Shown piece by piece: positions 28,350-37,888 of a stretch of 59,507 nt of DNA. Numbering within the stretch: position 1 is the first letter of the stretch; each line of letters begins with the position of its first letter. Location: contig PHCB01000021.1 in NCBI GenBank assembly GCA_002842095.1, forward strand, positions 1 to 59,507, read 5' to 3'. The notes under the pieces were generated by a model, which saw only the letters and a list, made by a program, of their open reading frames with translations, was not told where the DNA came from and did not search any database. The position numbers were made by a program, and so were the translations under genes. The DNA is from a candidate division BRC1 bacterium HGW-BRC1-1. Lineage in GTDB: Bacteria > Sumerlaeota > Sumerlaeia > Sumerlaeales > Sumerlaeaceae.

Positions 28350-29762
28350 TCAGGAATGAATGACCCTTCCATCAACTGCCAGGGCGGCTTCTTTCAAGGC
28401 TTCGCTGAGGGTCGGGTGCGCATGGCAGGTGCGTGCGATGTCCTCGGCGGTGCCACCGTATTCGAGCACGATGGTCGCCTCGGCAATCATGTCGGAAGCG
28501 CGGGGGCCAAAGATGTGAACGCCGAGGAGAATGTCGCGGGGACCGGCGATAACCTTCACGAAACCATCGCGTTCGCCCATGGCTTTGGCGCGTCCGTTGG
28601 CGACGAAGGTGAACTTGCCCACGCGCACGTCGTCGCCGTGCTTCTCGCGGGCTTCGGACTCAGTCAGGCCCACGCTGCTCGCCTCGGGCCAGGTGTACAC
28701 CACGCTGGGGATGGCGTCGTAGTTCACGTGGCCCGCTTTACCGGCCAGTAGCTCGGCCCAGGCCACGCCTTCTTCCTCGGCCTTGTGGGCGAGCATCGGG
28801 CCGCGGATGATGTCGCCGATGGCGCTGATGCCGGGGGCGGTGGTGTTGAAATGTTCGTCGACCTTCACGCGGCGGCGCTCGTCCAGTTCCACGCCGGCGG
28901 TTTCGAGACCCAAGCCGTCGGTGAAGGGGCTGCGTCCGATGCTGATCAGCACCTTGTCGCAGTCGATGGTCTGCTCGGTGTTGTCCGGCAGGATAATTTT
29001 CACATGCGCTTTTTCGGCGGACACGTCGATGCCCGCCACCTTGGTGTTCATGTGGAAGGTCATGCCCTGCTTCTTCAGGTTGCGGAAGAGGGCCTCGGCG
29101 ATGTCATCGTCCATGAAGGGGACGATGCGCGGCAGCATTTCCACGAAGATCACTTCGCTGCCCAGCCGGTTCCAGACGCTGCCCAGTTCGAGGCCGATGT
29201 ACCCCGCGCCGACGATCACGAGGCGTTCGGGCACGGCTTCCAGGTCCAGCGCTTCGGTGCTGCTGATGATTTTGTCGCCATCAACCTTGGCGAAGGGTAA
29301 CTGCGTTGAAACGCTGCCGGTGGCCAGCAGGATGTTTCGCTTGGCGGTGAGCTGCTGGGTTTCGCCGCCCTCAAGTTCGACGGTCACGTTCATGCCGCCC
29401 GCCAGTTTGCCGGTGCCCTGAAAGGTTTGTACTTTGTTCTTCTTCATCAGCCCGGCGATGCCGCGCGTCAGTTCATCCACGATTTTGTTTTTGCGGCCGA
29501 CCATGGTTGGCACGTCGATGGTGAGATCTTTCAGGCCGATGCCGTGGGCGGAAAAAGAGTGGGCTGCGAGGGAGTAATGTTCGCTGGAGTCGAGCAGCGC
29601 CTTGCTGGGGATGCACCCCACGTTAAGGCAGGTGCCGCCGAGACGGGCGCGCTTATCTATGATAGCGGTGGAAAAGCCCAGCTGCGCCGCGCGTATTGCC
29701 GCCACATAGCCGCCGGGGCCGCCGCCGATGATGATCACGTCGAATTGATGGGTTTCTGTCAT
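28350..29762 (-). CDS. lpd: Dihydrolipoamide dehydrogenase (E3)
   Basis: A 470-residue flavoprotein that reoxidises dihydrolipoamide of PDH (and other 2-oxoacid complexes) with NAD+. It has the FAD motif IIGGGPGGYVAA, the redox disulfide Cys45/Cys50 in GGTCLNVGC, the NAD motif VIVGAGYIGLELGS and the His449-Glu454 pair (HPTLSEA). Its ATG is the first one giving the conserved start; a long in-frame extension upstream is not conserved. It is unlinked to aceEF. Confidence 0.97.
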   Translation of the reverse strand: MTETHQFDVIIIGGGPGGYVAAIRAAQLGFSTAIIDKRARLGGTCLNVGCIPSKALLDSSEHYSLAAHSFSAHGIGLKDLTIDVPTMVGRKNKIVDELTRGIAGLMKKNKVQTFQGTGKLAGGMNVTVELEGGETQQLTAKRNILLATGSVSTQLPFAKVDGDKIISSTEALDLEAVPERLVIVGAGYIGLELGSVWNRLGSEVIFVEMLPRIVPFMDDDIAEALFRNLKKQGMTFHMNTKVAGIDVSAEKAHVKIILPDNTEQTIDCDKVLISIGRSPFTDGLGLETAGVELDERRRVKVDEHFNTTAPGISAIGDIIRGPMLAHKAEEEGVAWAELLAGKAGHVNYDAIPSVVYTWPEASSVGLTESEAREKHGDDVRVGKFTFVANGRAKAMGERDGFVKVIAGPRDILLGVHIFGPRASDMIAEATIVLEYGGTAEDIARTCHAHPTLSEALKEAALAVDGRVIHS

Positions 29763-29871
29763 GGTCGATTTTCCCGAAGTTGATGTTCTGCTGCTGATGA
29801 AGTACTCCCGTGAGGGAATTGTGAAGGATGAAACGTCATCACGCCACCATCCGCCGGGGAGCGGTGGGAGG

Positions 29872-31122
29872 TCAACTGTACCAGTTGAGTATCCGCGAGA
29901 AAAGATCGGTGACCTTGTGGAAGACGTTTCCATTGGTGTTGATGTGGGTCGTGCCGAGATCGTTTTCGTAACCGCTGAGCACAAGTCCGATGCCCGTGGA
30001 ATAGATCGGCGAACTGACGCCACTGCTCATGCCTTTGAGGTTCTGGGGAACGCCGACCTTCACCGGCAACTCGAAGACGCGCTCGGCCAGGTGGACGATG
30101 TCTTCCATGAGGGCGGTGCCGCCGGTGAGAACCACGCCGGCGCAGGAGGTGTATTTGACGGGCGAGCCTTCGATCATCTGGCGCGCCATCAAGAAAATTT
30201 CTTCCAGCCGCGACTCGACGATCTCGCAGAGCATCCGGCGGCTGGCGGTTTCGGGTGTGCTTTTCAGCAGCGAGGTGAGCTCGATTTCTTCGTCCGCATC
30301 CACGCGGGTGCTTTCGGCATTGGCGTACTTCTTCTTAACGTTTTCGGCGTCGTAGCGCGAGATTTTCATGCACTTGGCGATGTCGTTCGTAATGGTGTCG
30401 CCGCCGTAGGGGATGACGCCGCTGAAGCGCACCGAGCCATCGGTGAACACGGCCACGTCGCTGGTGCCACCGCCCACATCAATGAGAATCACGCCCACTT
30501 CTTTTTCGTGGTCGCTGAGCAGCGCCAGGGAAGAGGCGAGGGATTCAAGCATGAGGTCGCGGGGGCGAAGGCCGGCCATGGTAACGCACCGCAGGATGTT
30601 GGATGCGCTGGTGACGGCAGCGTAAATGAGATGAACCCGCGCCTCAAGACGCGAGCAACTCATGCCCACCGGATTGGTAATCCCTCCGTGGCCGTCGAGC
30701 AGAAATTCCTGCGGGATGCTGTGGATCAGTTCCAGATGCTCGCCCGCCCGGATGGATTCCTGTGCCCGTTTCAAAACGCGCTGGCGGTCGCCCTCGGTCA
30801 CGCCGCGGCTGGGGTTTTGCACTTCGATGTAGCCGCGGGCGTTGTCGCTTTCGATGTGCCCGCCGGCGATGCCGACATAGGCCTCGCGCACGTCGATCTT
30901 GGACATCTCCTCGGACTTGTTCACGGCCTTGCGGATGGAATCGACGGTGGCATCGATGTCAACCACCATGCCCTTTTTCAATCCCAGCGAGGGGGTGCTG
31001 CCGACACCGAGAATGGTGAGAGCCTGATCGGGATCGTCGGGAGCCATCTGGGCCGTGATCGCCACGATTTTGGTCGTGCCGATGTCGAGACCGGTTACGA
31101 TTTTTGAGCGTTTGCGCCTCAT
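29872..31122 (-). CDS. ftsA: Cell division protein FtsA
   Basis: A 416-residue actin-like ATPase that anchors FtsZ to the membrane. It begins IVTGLDIGTTKIVAI, has the IDVGGGTSDVAVF and VVLTGGTALM phosphate motifs and the SHS2 insertion, and ends with an amphipathic helix (KVTDLFSRILNWYS) that fits membrane targeting. It lies 21 bp after ftsQ. The usual ftsZ is not next; 109 bp of noncoding sequence then lpd follow. Confidence 0.96.
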   Translation of the reverse strand: MRRKRSKIVTGLDIGTTKIVAITAQMAPDDPDQALTILGVGSTPSLGLKKGMVVDIDATVDSIRKAVNKSEEMSKIDVREAYVGIAGGHIESDNARGYIEVQNPSRGVTEGDRQRVLKRAQESIRAGEHLELIHSIPQEFLLDGHGGITNPVGMSCSRLEARVHLIYAAVTSASNILRCVTMAGLRPRDLMLESLASSLALLSDHEKEVGVILIDVGGGTSDVAVFTDGSVRFSGVIPYGGDTITNDIAKCMKISRYDAENVKKKYANAESTRVDADEEIELTSLLKSTPETASRRMLCEIVESRLEEIFLMARQMIEGSPVKYTSCAGVVLTGGTALMEDIVHLAERVFELPVKVGVPQNLKGMSSGVSSPIYSTGIGLVLSGYENDLGTTHINTNGNVFHKVTDLFSRILNWYS

Positions 31123-31143
31123 GTGTTGGATTCCCCCATAGCC

Positions 31144-32370
31144 CTAACGCTCTTTATCGCGACGAAAAATATTTGCGGCGCGTCCCAGAAGCCCCCGGCG
31201 CGGTTGCTCCTGGATCGTGGCGGTGTTGGTTGCGGCAGGAACGTAAGAGGGCGGTTGTGCGATCTCCCGGGGGGTGGCCGGATTGGAGCCTGTCTCGGCA
31301 GCACGGGAGGGGCGCCTGGTCTCATCGTACGCTGAAGCAGTCGATGCGCCCGACGAGCGGGGGCTATCGCTGGTGTCGTCCGATGAAGCGCTGTCACTCG
31401 AGCCGCTGCTTTTCGACGCGCTGTCTTTGCGTCCCGAAGTGGCCGGAGGTGCCGTCAGTTGATCCAGAATGCCGGCTTCCTTGGCCAGACCATGGTTATA
31501 GTCCATGAAGACGATCTGGTTTTTGAACCGCAGATCCACGTAGGTCATGGAGAACGGATCAATCTCTTTTTCGCGCTGCATGCGGATGAACAATTCCAAC
31601 GCGGGCAATTTCTCCACGGGGTTGGTGTCGCCGAAGCGCACTTCCATGCCGCCGTCTTTCATGTTCACCACAAGATTATCCATCTTCGACACGGAGTCCT
31701 TGCTCACGTTCACTTCGGAGATGCGTTCGTATAGCTCGGGGTTGCGGTCTTTCACGACAAGCAGCAACTCCAGGGCGCGTTCGATGACCTTGCCCTTGAT
31801 CTTGTTGTTTGGCTCGGCCTCCTGCGTGGGGACGCCCGAGATATAGGGAAGATTGTAGGCGCGCAATTGGGAGCCTTTGACCTCCTCCATCACGTAGCCG
31901 GCGGGGTCGAGCAGATAAAATTTCCCGGCCATGAGCACGGCGCAAGGGGTGCGCTCATTGGCGCGAATGACAAGTTTGTCGGGCCACACTTTTTGAAGGT
32001 GCACGTTTTTCACGCGGGGATGGGCGCTCACGGTGCGCTGGAGAGTGGGGAGGTTCAGGCTGAAAAGACTCGGGTGGGTGGCGGCGTAGTCGGCCACCAG
32101 GGCGCGCAACTCTTTCGAGACCGGTTCCGACAGGCCCGTCACCTCGACCTTGCTGATGCGTAAATGAGGCGAGGTGAGCAGATAACCATAGGCGGCCTGG
32201 CCGATGGTGGCGAGCACGAAGAAGAGCCCCACGGTGTAGAAAAACCGCAGGAACACCGTTCCGCCGCTGGTGCGACGGTACGGACGGGCGTGCGCGCCGG
32301 AGCGTAGCTGTCTCCGCGGTCGGCGTCCTGCTCCGGACAGTTGCCGTCCGCCCTTCTTGTAGTCGTGCAT
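31144..32370 (-). CDS. ftsQ: Cell division protein FtsQ/DivIB with long Ser-rich tail
   Basis: A 408-residue bitopic divisome protein. It has a basic cytoplasmic start (about 35 residues), a single membrane span (FLRFFYTVGLFFVLATIG), a POTRA domain (ISKVEVTGL...) and the FtsQ beta domain ending near VDLRFKNQIVFMD. Some 110 further residues form a Ser/Ala/Thr-rich low-complexity tail, longer than usual, ending in a basic patch. It precedes ftsA; no murB, murC or ddl is upstream. Confidence 0.92.
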   Translation of the reverse strand: MHDYKKGGRQLSGAGRRPRRQLRSGAHARPYRRTSGGTVFLRFFYTVGLFFVLATIGQAAYGYLLTSPHLRISKVEVTGLSEPVSKELRALVADYAATHPSLFSLNLPTLQRTVSAHPRVKNVHLQKVWPDKLVIRANERTPCAVLMAGKFYLLDPAGYVMEEVKGSQLRAYNLPYISGVPTQEAEPNNKIKGKVIERALELLLVVKDRNPELYERISEVNVSKDSVSKMDNLVVNMKDGGMEVRFGDTNPVEKLPALELFIRMQREKEIDPFSMTYVDLRFKNQIVFMDYNHGLAKEAGILDQLTAPPATSGRKDSASKSSGSSDSASSDDTSDSPRSSGASTASAYDETRRPSRAAETGSNPATPREIAQPPSYVPAATNTATIQEQPRRGLLGRAANIFRRDKER

Positions 32371-32664
32371 GACCTTGCCGTCTATAGTGCCGCTGTGCGT
32401 CTTTGAATGATTCTGCCAAAGCAGAGTGGCGAGTTGTGATGCCCTCCCCGTATGCCTTGAAACACGCGGAAGAGGGAGGAAAAGGCAGGGTTTTCAATTC
32501 GCCCTGCAACCACTTCGCTTTACCAGAGCTTTCATCTCCAATTCGTTGCAATTTCCGCTTGGAGCTTTCAATCTGATTCGAGAGCATTTTTTCAAGCTTG
32601 GTACGAATTTGGTCTGGCCGGAACCTTCAATAATTCCCGCCAAGACAAGCACTGTGAATTGACG
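32371..32664. promoter_or_regulatory. Divergent intergenic region ftsQ / aminotransferase
   Basis: This 294-base stretch separates divergent operons and must carry both promoters. No hairpin, riboswitch or convincing short gene was seen. Open frames through it on either strand lack conserved sequence. Confidence 0.4.
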
Positions 32665-33876
32665 ATGAAAGGCGAGCCCGTGGCACTCAAGGATAGTTTT
32701 TTGAAGCATGTAGCCCAAACGTCGCCGTTCTCGCATGCTTTTCCGGTGGCCCGTGCCGAGGGATGCCGGCTGTGGGATACGGATGGGAAGCAATATCTCG
32801 ATTTCGTGGCGGGCATTGCCGTGACCAATGTGGGGCATTGTCATCCCGAGGTGGTCGAGGCTGTGTGCAGGCAGGCGCATCTGTATGCCCACACGATGGT
32901 GTATGGCGAACACGTGCAGGAGCCCCAGGTGCAACTGGCCGAGGCGATTGCGCGGGTGGCTCCGGAGGGGATGGACTGCACGTATTTCCTCACCACGGGG
33001 GCCGAGGCTAACGATGCGGCGTTGAAACTGGCCGTGAAGTTGACGGGTCGAAGCTGGATTGTGGCATTTCACAAAGCCTATCACGGAGACACCCTCGGGG
33101 CGTTGGCGTGCTTTGGCGAGGAACGGTTTCGCCATTCTTTCGAGGCATTGTTGAAGCCCGTGGATTTTCTGCCGTTTGGCGATTTCGACGCACTGGAGCG
33201 CATCACCGCCGAACACGCGGCGGTCCTCGTGGAACCGGTGCAGGGCGAGGCGGGCATCCGGTTGCCTCCGCCGAACTGGCTGGTGGCGTTGCGCGAGCGA
33301 TGCGACCAGACCGGTGCGATGCTTATTTTTGATGAGGTGCAGACGGGCTTTGGCCGGTTGGGCGAGTGGTTTGCTGCGGGCGAGTGGGCCGGGGCAACCC
33401 CCGATGTGATGACGGTGGCCAAGGGGATGGGCGCGGGGATGCCGCTGGCGGGAGTCATCGCCCCGCGCGATATGTTGTGGCGTTTTGCGGCGGATCCGCC
33501 CTTCTCGCACATCACCACTTTCGGCGGACATCCCGTGAGCTGCGCCGCCGGTCTGGCGGCCATGAAGGTTATTGAACGCGAGGGACTTCTGGCGCGGGCG
33601 CGGGAGTGTGGCGATTACCTGCGGGACCACCTGCGGGATATCGCGGCAGCGGATGACCAGCTTGTCGATGTGCGTGGCGCGGGGCAGATGACGGGGGTTG
33701 AGTTTGCCTCGGAGAAAAGGGCCCGTGAAGTCGTAACCGCAGCCATGGCAGAGGGATTGTTGTTGGAAACGAACCTCATGGCGGAGGACGTGGTAAGGTT
33801 CAGTCCGCCGCTGACAGCCACGCGGGCGGAGTGCGATGAAGCGATTGAGAAATTTGCGAAAGCATTGAAGTCATGA
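32665..33876 (+). CDS. argD: Class III aminotransferase, acetylornithine aminotransferase-like
   Basis: A 403-residue PLP-dependent aminotransferase, probably N-acetylornithine aminotransferase (also serving as succinyl-diaminopimelate aminotransferase in lysine synthesis in some species). It has [43 protein letters not shown] and the PLP-Lys in [12 protein letters not shown]. Ornithine or other omega-amino acids are possible alternatives. The ATG was preferred to a nearby TTG. It overlaps purE by ATGA. Confidence 0.8.
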   Translation: MKGEPVALKDSFLKHVAQTSPFSHAFPVARAEGCRLWDTDGKQYLDFVAGIAVTNVGHCHPEVVEAVCRQAHLYAHTMVYGEHVQEPQVQLAEAIARVAPEGMDCTYFLTTGAEANDAALKLAVKLTGRSWIVAFHKAYHGDTLGALACFGEERFRHSFEALLKPVDFLPFGDFDALERITAEHAAVLVEPVQGEAGIRLPPPNWLVALRERCDQTGAMLIFDEVQTGFGRLGEWFAAGEWAGATPDVMTVAKGMGAGMPLAGVIAPRDMLWRFAADPPFSHITTFGGHPVSCAAGLAAMKVIEREGLLARARECGDYLRDHLRDIAAADDQLVDVRGAGQMTGVEFASEKRAREVVTAAMAEGLLLETNLMAEDVVRFSPPLTATRAECDEAIEKFAKALKS

Positions 33877-34430
33877 CGGACAGGAAGAACGATATGGGCG
33901 ATCAGACGAAGGCAAAAGCAGACACAGGGGCCAGTCCTCTGGTTGGAATTATCATGGGTTCGCGCAGTGATTGGGAAACGATGAAGGGTGCTTCCGACAC
34001 TCTCGCGCAATTGGGCGTGCCGCATGAGGTGCGCGTGGTATCAGCTCATCGCACGCCGGACGCCATGATGGTATACGCTGCGGAAGCCGAGGGACGCGGG
34101 CTGCAGGTGATCATCGCCGGGGCCGGCGGGGCGGCTCATCTGCCGGGGATGACGGCGTCGAAAACCGTGCTTCCGGTGTTGGGAGTGCCGGTCCAGAGTC
34201 GCGCCCTCAATGGTCTCGATTCGCTGCTTTCCATCGTGCAGATGCCCGCTGGAATTCCGGTGGGAACAATGGCCATCGGGCGGGCCGGGGCTGTGAATGC
34301 CGCGCTGTTGGCGGCGGCCATGCTCGGTTGCCAACACCCGCAAATCCGCGAGGCGCTGCGAAAATATCGCAAGGATCAGACAAAGACCGTGGCCGACCAC
34401 GACGATCCGCGCGAGGAGTTGCCGCGTTGA
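33873..34430 (+). CDS. purE: N5-carboxyaminoimidazole ribonucleotide mutase
   Basis: A 185-residue class I PurE, moving the carboxyl from N5-CAIR to CAIR in purine synthesis. Motifs are [32 protein letters not shown] and [17 protein letters not shown]. About 20 extra residues precede the domain. Presence of purK directly downstream fits the two-step bacterial route. Coupled on both sides by stop/start overlaps. Confidence 0.97.
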   Translation: MTDRKNDMGDQTKAKADTGASPLVGIIMGSRSDWETMKGASDTLAQLGVPHEVRVVSAHRTPDAMMVYAAEAEGRGLQVIIAGAGGAAHLPGMTASKTVLPVLGVPVQSRALNGLDSLLSIVQMPAGIPVGTMAIGRAGAVNAALLAAAMLGCQHPQIREALRKYRKDQTKTVADHDDPREELPR

Positions 34431-35539
34431 TTATTGGCGTGCTTGGCGCAGGCCAGCTCGGGCGAATGTTGGCACTGGCGGGTTACCCGCTGGGGTTGCG
34501 GCTGCGATTTTTTGATCCGACGCCGGATGCAGCAGCGGGCGAAATTGCGCCTCTCATGACGGGAAGTTACAACGACCACGCGGCCCTTCAGGAATTTGCC
34601 AAAGGGCTCGATGCGGTGACGTATGAATTCGAAAATGTTCCCGTGGAAGCTGCGCGTGCGCTGGGCCAATGGGTGCCGGTGTTGCCGGGTCCCCGTGCGC
34701 TGGAGGTGGCGCAGGATCGCCTGGTGGAAAAGGATTTTTTTCGAAGCGTTGGCGTCGAACCCGCCCCCTACAGGCAGGTGGATTCCCCCTCCGATGCGCA
34801 AGCAGCGGTCGAGGAACTGGGGCTGCCCTGTATCCTGAAAACGCGTCGCGGTGGTTATGATGGTAAAGGTCAGGTTGTTTTGCGCGCGGACTTTTACGCT
34901 GCGGACGCCTGGCAAGAAATCGGCGGGGTGCCGGCGGTGATGGAGGGCTTCGTTCCTTTCCGCCGCGAGTTGTCGTTGTTGTCGGTGCGTTCGGCAACCG
35001 GCGAGGTGCGCTGCTGGCCGCTGGTGGAGAACGAGCATCGCGATGGAATCCTGCATCTGTCGCGCTGCCCTGCGCGGGAGAGCACGGACGGACTTCAAGA
35101 GCAGGCAAACGCCCATGCCCGCGCAGTGCTCGAGGGGCTGGATTATGTGGGCGTGCTGGCTCTGGAATTTTTCGAACTGGAGGGTCGCCTGCTTGTCAAC
35201 GAAATGGCTCCTCGCGTTCACAACTCGGGCCACTGGACCATCGAAGGGGCGCAGTGCAGTCAGTTTGAAAACCACCTGCGGGCGGTGGCGGGTCTGCCGT
35301 TGGGAAGCACCGAACTGCGCGGCTACTCTGCCATGCTGAACCTGGTGGGCGACACACCTCCCACGGCGGAATTGGCTGCGTGCGAGGGGCTTCACGTGCA
35401 CCTGTATGGCAAAGAGCCGCGGCCCGGCCGCAAGTTGGGCCATATGGGAATCTGCTCGTCCACAGCGGCAGAGCGTGAGGCCGTCATCGAGCGGGCTGAA
35501 TCGCTGTTAAGAAAATCATCTGCGAGTGTTTCTGGCTGA
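34427..35539 (+). CDS. purK: N5-carboxyaminoimidazole ribonucleotide synthase
   Basis: A 370-residue ATP-grasp enzyme that makes N5-CAIR from AIR, bicarbonate and ATP. It begins [14 protein letters not shown] and carries [38 protein letters not shown]. The start is TTG, overlapping the purE stop as TTGA, with GAGGAG upstream; a longer in-frame reading through purE is not conserved. Confidence 0.96.
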   Translation: MIIGVLGAGQLGRMLALAGYPLGLRLRFFDPTPDAAAGEIAPLMTGSYNDHAALQEFAKGLDAVTYEFENVPVEAARALGQWVPVLPGPRALEVAQDRLVEKDFFRSVGVEPAPYRQVDSPSDAQAAVEELGLPCILKTRRGGYDGKGQVVLRADFYAADAWQEIGGVPAVMEGFVPFRRELSLLSVRSATGEVRCWPLVENEHRDGILHLSRCPARESTDGLQEQANAHARAVLEGLDYVGVLALEFFELEGRLLVNEMAPRVHNSGHWTIEGAQCSQFENHLRAVAGLPLGSTELRGYSAMLNLVGDTPPTAELAACEGLHVHLYGKEPRPGRKLGHMGICSSTAAEREAVIERAESLLRKSSASVSG

Positions 35540-35600
35540 ATGGAAATGCTAATTGGCGATTGCGTTTTGCAGGGCATCTGCCCACGAGGTTGAACCCATT

Positions 35601-36392
35601 ATGAGCGACTTGAAAAAACGCATCTGGACCGCGCTGCGCAAAGAAGTTCAGGAGGACGCTGATTCCGAGCCCATCCTGGCGAGCTTTCTTTATGCAGCGG
35701 TGTTGAATCATCGCACCTTCGAAGAGGCGCTGAGTTTTCATCTGGCCGCGAAACTGGCCAGTTCCACAATCCATCCCATCACGCTGCGTGATGTGATGGT
35801 GCAGGCCCACGCGGAGGACTCCTGGTTAGCGGAAGCCGCCATTGCCGATCTGAAAGCGGTGCGGGAGCGCGATGCGGCCTGCACGCGCTACTCGCTGCCG
35901 TTCTTGTATTTCAAGGGCTACCAAAGTTTGCAGGTCCATCGCATCGCACATCATTTGTGGCAGCGGGGGCGGCGGGCTCTGGCGCTGGAATTGCAGAGCC
36001 GCACCAGCGAGGTGTATGCCGTGGACATCCATCCGGCGGCGCGGATGGGCAAGGGGATCATGCTCGACCACGCCACGGGCATCGTCATCGGAGAGACGGC
36101 GCTGGTCGAGGACGATGTGTCGATCCTGCACGAAGTGACGTTGGGTGGCACGGGCAAGGAGCATGGCGATCGTCATCCGAAGGTGCGACGCGGTGTGCTC
36201 ATCAGCGCGGGCGCGAAGATTTTCGGAAACATCGAAATCGGCGAGGGCGCCAAGGTTGGCGGTGGCAGCGTGGTGGTGCATTCGGTGGCGCCTCACACCA
36301 CGGTGGCCGGCGTGCCCGCGCATCCGGTGGGGCGAAACAGCGGCATGGCGCCCAGCAAAATTATGGATCAAACCCTCGACGACGAGGAGTAA
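35601..36392 (+). CDS. cysE: Serine O-acetyltransferase
   Basis: A 263-residue CysE of the enterobacterial-length type. An all-helical N-terminal domain leads to a left-handed beta-helix of hexapeptide repeats with the catalytic AVDIHPAARMGKGIMLDHATG (His and Asp) and the GGTGKEHGDRHP loop. It makes O-acetylserine for cysteine synthesis. It follows purK by 61 bp and its C-terminus is short and acidic. It is convergent with the MBL hydrolase. Confidence 0.96.
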   Translation: MSDLKKRIWTALRKEVQEDADSEPILASFLYAAVLNHRTFEEALSFHLAAKLASSTIHPITLRDVMVQAHAEDSWLAEAAIADLKAVRERDAACTRYSLPFLYFKGYQSLQVHRIAHHLWQRGRRALALELQSRTSEVYAVDIHPAARMGKGIMLDHATGIVIGETALVEDDVSILHEVTLGGTGKEHGDRHPKVRRGVLISAGAKIFGNIEIGEGAKVGGGSVVVHSVAPHTTVAGVPAHPVGRNSGMAPSKIMDQTLDDEE

Positions 36393-36401
36393 CCGGGCGG
36401 G

Positions 36402-37049
36402 TTACTGCCAGGGAGCGTCGCTTTGCAGGAATGGGTTGGTGCGGGCTTCATCGCCCACGGTGGTGGCATCGCCGTGTCCCGCATGTATGCGATAATTTTC
36501 GGGCAGGGTCAGCAGTTGATCATGGAGTGATTTTTGCAGAGTGGAACCATCGCCCCCGGGGAGATCCCAGCGGCCCACGGCACCCTTGAAAATCAGGTCG
36601 CCCGAAAAAATGTTCGCACCTTCATGATCAACGAAAATACACGAACCGGGGGAATGACCGGGCGTGTGGCGAACTTCCAGTTCAATGGCACCGAACGAAA
36701 CCGACTTGCCATGCTCCAGCATGAAATCGGGTTCCATGGGTTCAAAATCCATTTCCAACCATTGGGCTCCGCACAACAGAGCGCTGGCCATCATGGGGGC
36801 ATCGTCGGGGTGGATGGCGACTTGCGCGCCGGTGGCTTTTTTCACCGCCTTGGCGGCGCAGATGTGGTCGGCGTGGCCGTGGGTGTTGAGGATCAGGCCG
36901 ACCTTCAGCCGGTTCTGTTCGATGAACTGAATGATGCGGTCGACTTCGCCGCCCGGATCCACCACAATGGCGTCGTTGTTGGGGTCGAAAAGAATGTAGC
37001 AGTTCTCACTCAAATCCGTCACGATCAGGCGGGTGATTTCAAAGGTCAT
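36402..37049 (-). CDS. Metallo-beta-lactamase fold hydrolase, glyoxalase II-like
   Basis: A 215-residue MBL-fold enzyme. The metal site THGHADH gives His57, His59, Asp61 and His62; later are HTPGHSPGS and FSGDLIF, and a C-terminal GHGDATT His. The layout resembles YcbL-type hydroxyacylglutathione hydrolases or other small thioesterases. It begins 2 bp beyond the permease stop, so it belongs to the transcript with the glycosyltransferase. Confidence 0.88.
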   Translation of the reverse strand: MTFEITRLIVTDLSENCYILFDPNNDAIVVDPGGEVDRIIQFIEQNRLKVGLILNTHGHADHICAAKAVKKATGAQVAIHPDDAPMMASALLCGAQWLEMDFEPMEPDFMLEHGKSVSFGAIELEVRHTPGHSPGSCIFVDHEGANIFSGDLIFKGAVGRWDLPGGDGSTLQKSLHDQLLTLPENYRIHAGHGDATTVGDEARTNPFLQSDAPWQ

Positions 37050-37051
37050 GA

Positions 37052-37888
37052 TTATAGCTCATCCACAAACCGCCTGCTGAGGCGGCGAAATATGATCCAA
37101 CCCGTCACTGTGAGAAACAGCGACACGGCCCCTGCCGCGCCGAGATAGAGAAACAGATCGTTTCGTCCCACTTCTCCAACTCCACGCCCGAACAAAACCA
37201 CCTTTCGCACCGCCACCACGATGGGGGCGGCAGGATTCAGCATGTAGAGGTGAAAAACGAAAGCGCCCCTTTCCGGCCCGAAGATTTCCTGAATCCGTTG
37301 CCACGTTAGTTCGGCCGGATAGATGACCGGCGTGATGTAAAACCATGCCAGGGAGGCCAGTTCCAGCGCGCTTCCCACGTCTCTGTAAAATACATTCAGC
37401 GCTGACAGATAAAATGCAAGCCCCAGAATGAAGAGGGTTTCCAGCGCCACGATGACAGGCAGGAAAATTACGAGCTTCGAAACCCCCACACCGGACAGAA
37501 CCAGCAGCACCAGCACGACCGCCAGGGCGAGCAGGAAGTGCACGGCATTGGCCAGAATGGCTGCAATGGGAAAGACTTCCGCATCGAGCTTTACCTTTTT
37601 CAAAAGCGAGGCGTTGGCGATGACAGAGTGGCTGGCGTCCATGAGCGACCCGATGAGAAAATTCCACGCGAGGAGCGAGACCAGCACGTAAGTCCAGTAG
37701 GGCAAAACCCCGTGGGGAAATTCCAACTGGAGGATTTTTGAGAAAACGACCCAGATGATGACGGTGAGAAAGGCGGGCCGAAGCAGTGACCAGAAGAAAC
37801 CTAAAATGGAATCTTTATAGCGAGCCTTGAGGTCACGCTTGGCCAGACTTACGACCAACTCAAATTGCTGGCGCAGGGAACGGGTCAT
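37052..37888 (-). CDS. ABC-2 type permease of a polysaccharide exporter
   Basis: A 278-residue membrane protein with about six spans, of the TagG/KpsM/Wzm group that exports O-antigen, teichoic or capsular polymers. The N-terminal interfacial helix LVVSLAKRDLKARYKDSILGFFWSLLRP is diagnostic. The ATPase partner (TagH/KpsT/Wzt) is not in the window. It overlaps the glycosyltransferase by ATGA, so the exported material is a glycan. Confidence 0.9.
   Translation of the reverse strand: MTRSLRQQFELVVSLAKRDLKARYKDSILGFFWSLLRPAFLTVIIWVVFSKILQLEFPHGVLPYWTYVLVSLLAWNFLIGSLMDASHSVIANASLLKKVKLDAEVFPIAAILANAVHFLLALAVVLVLLVLSGVGVSKLVIFLPVIVALETLFILGLAFYLSALNVFYRDVGSALELASLAWFYITPVIYPAELTWQRIQEIFGPERGAFVFHLYMLNPAAPIVVAVRKVVLFGRGVGEVGRNDLFLYLGAAGAVSLFLTVTGWIIFRRLSRRFVDEL

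Noticed and set aside
31955-32587. Minus-strand frame starting upstream of ftsQ with a plausible Lys/Gly-rich start
   Set aside because: Continues in another frame inside ftsQ, low motif content, no ribosome site; not supported.
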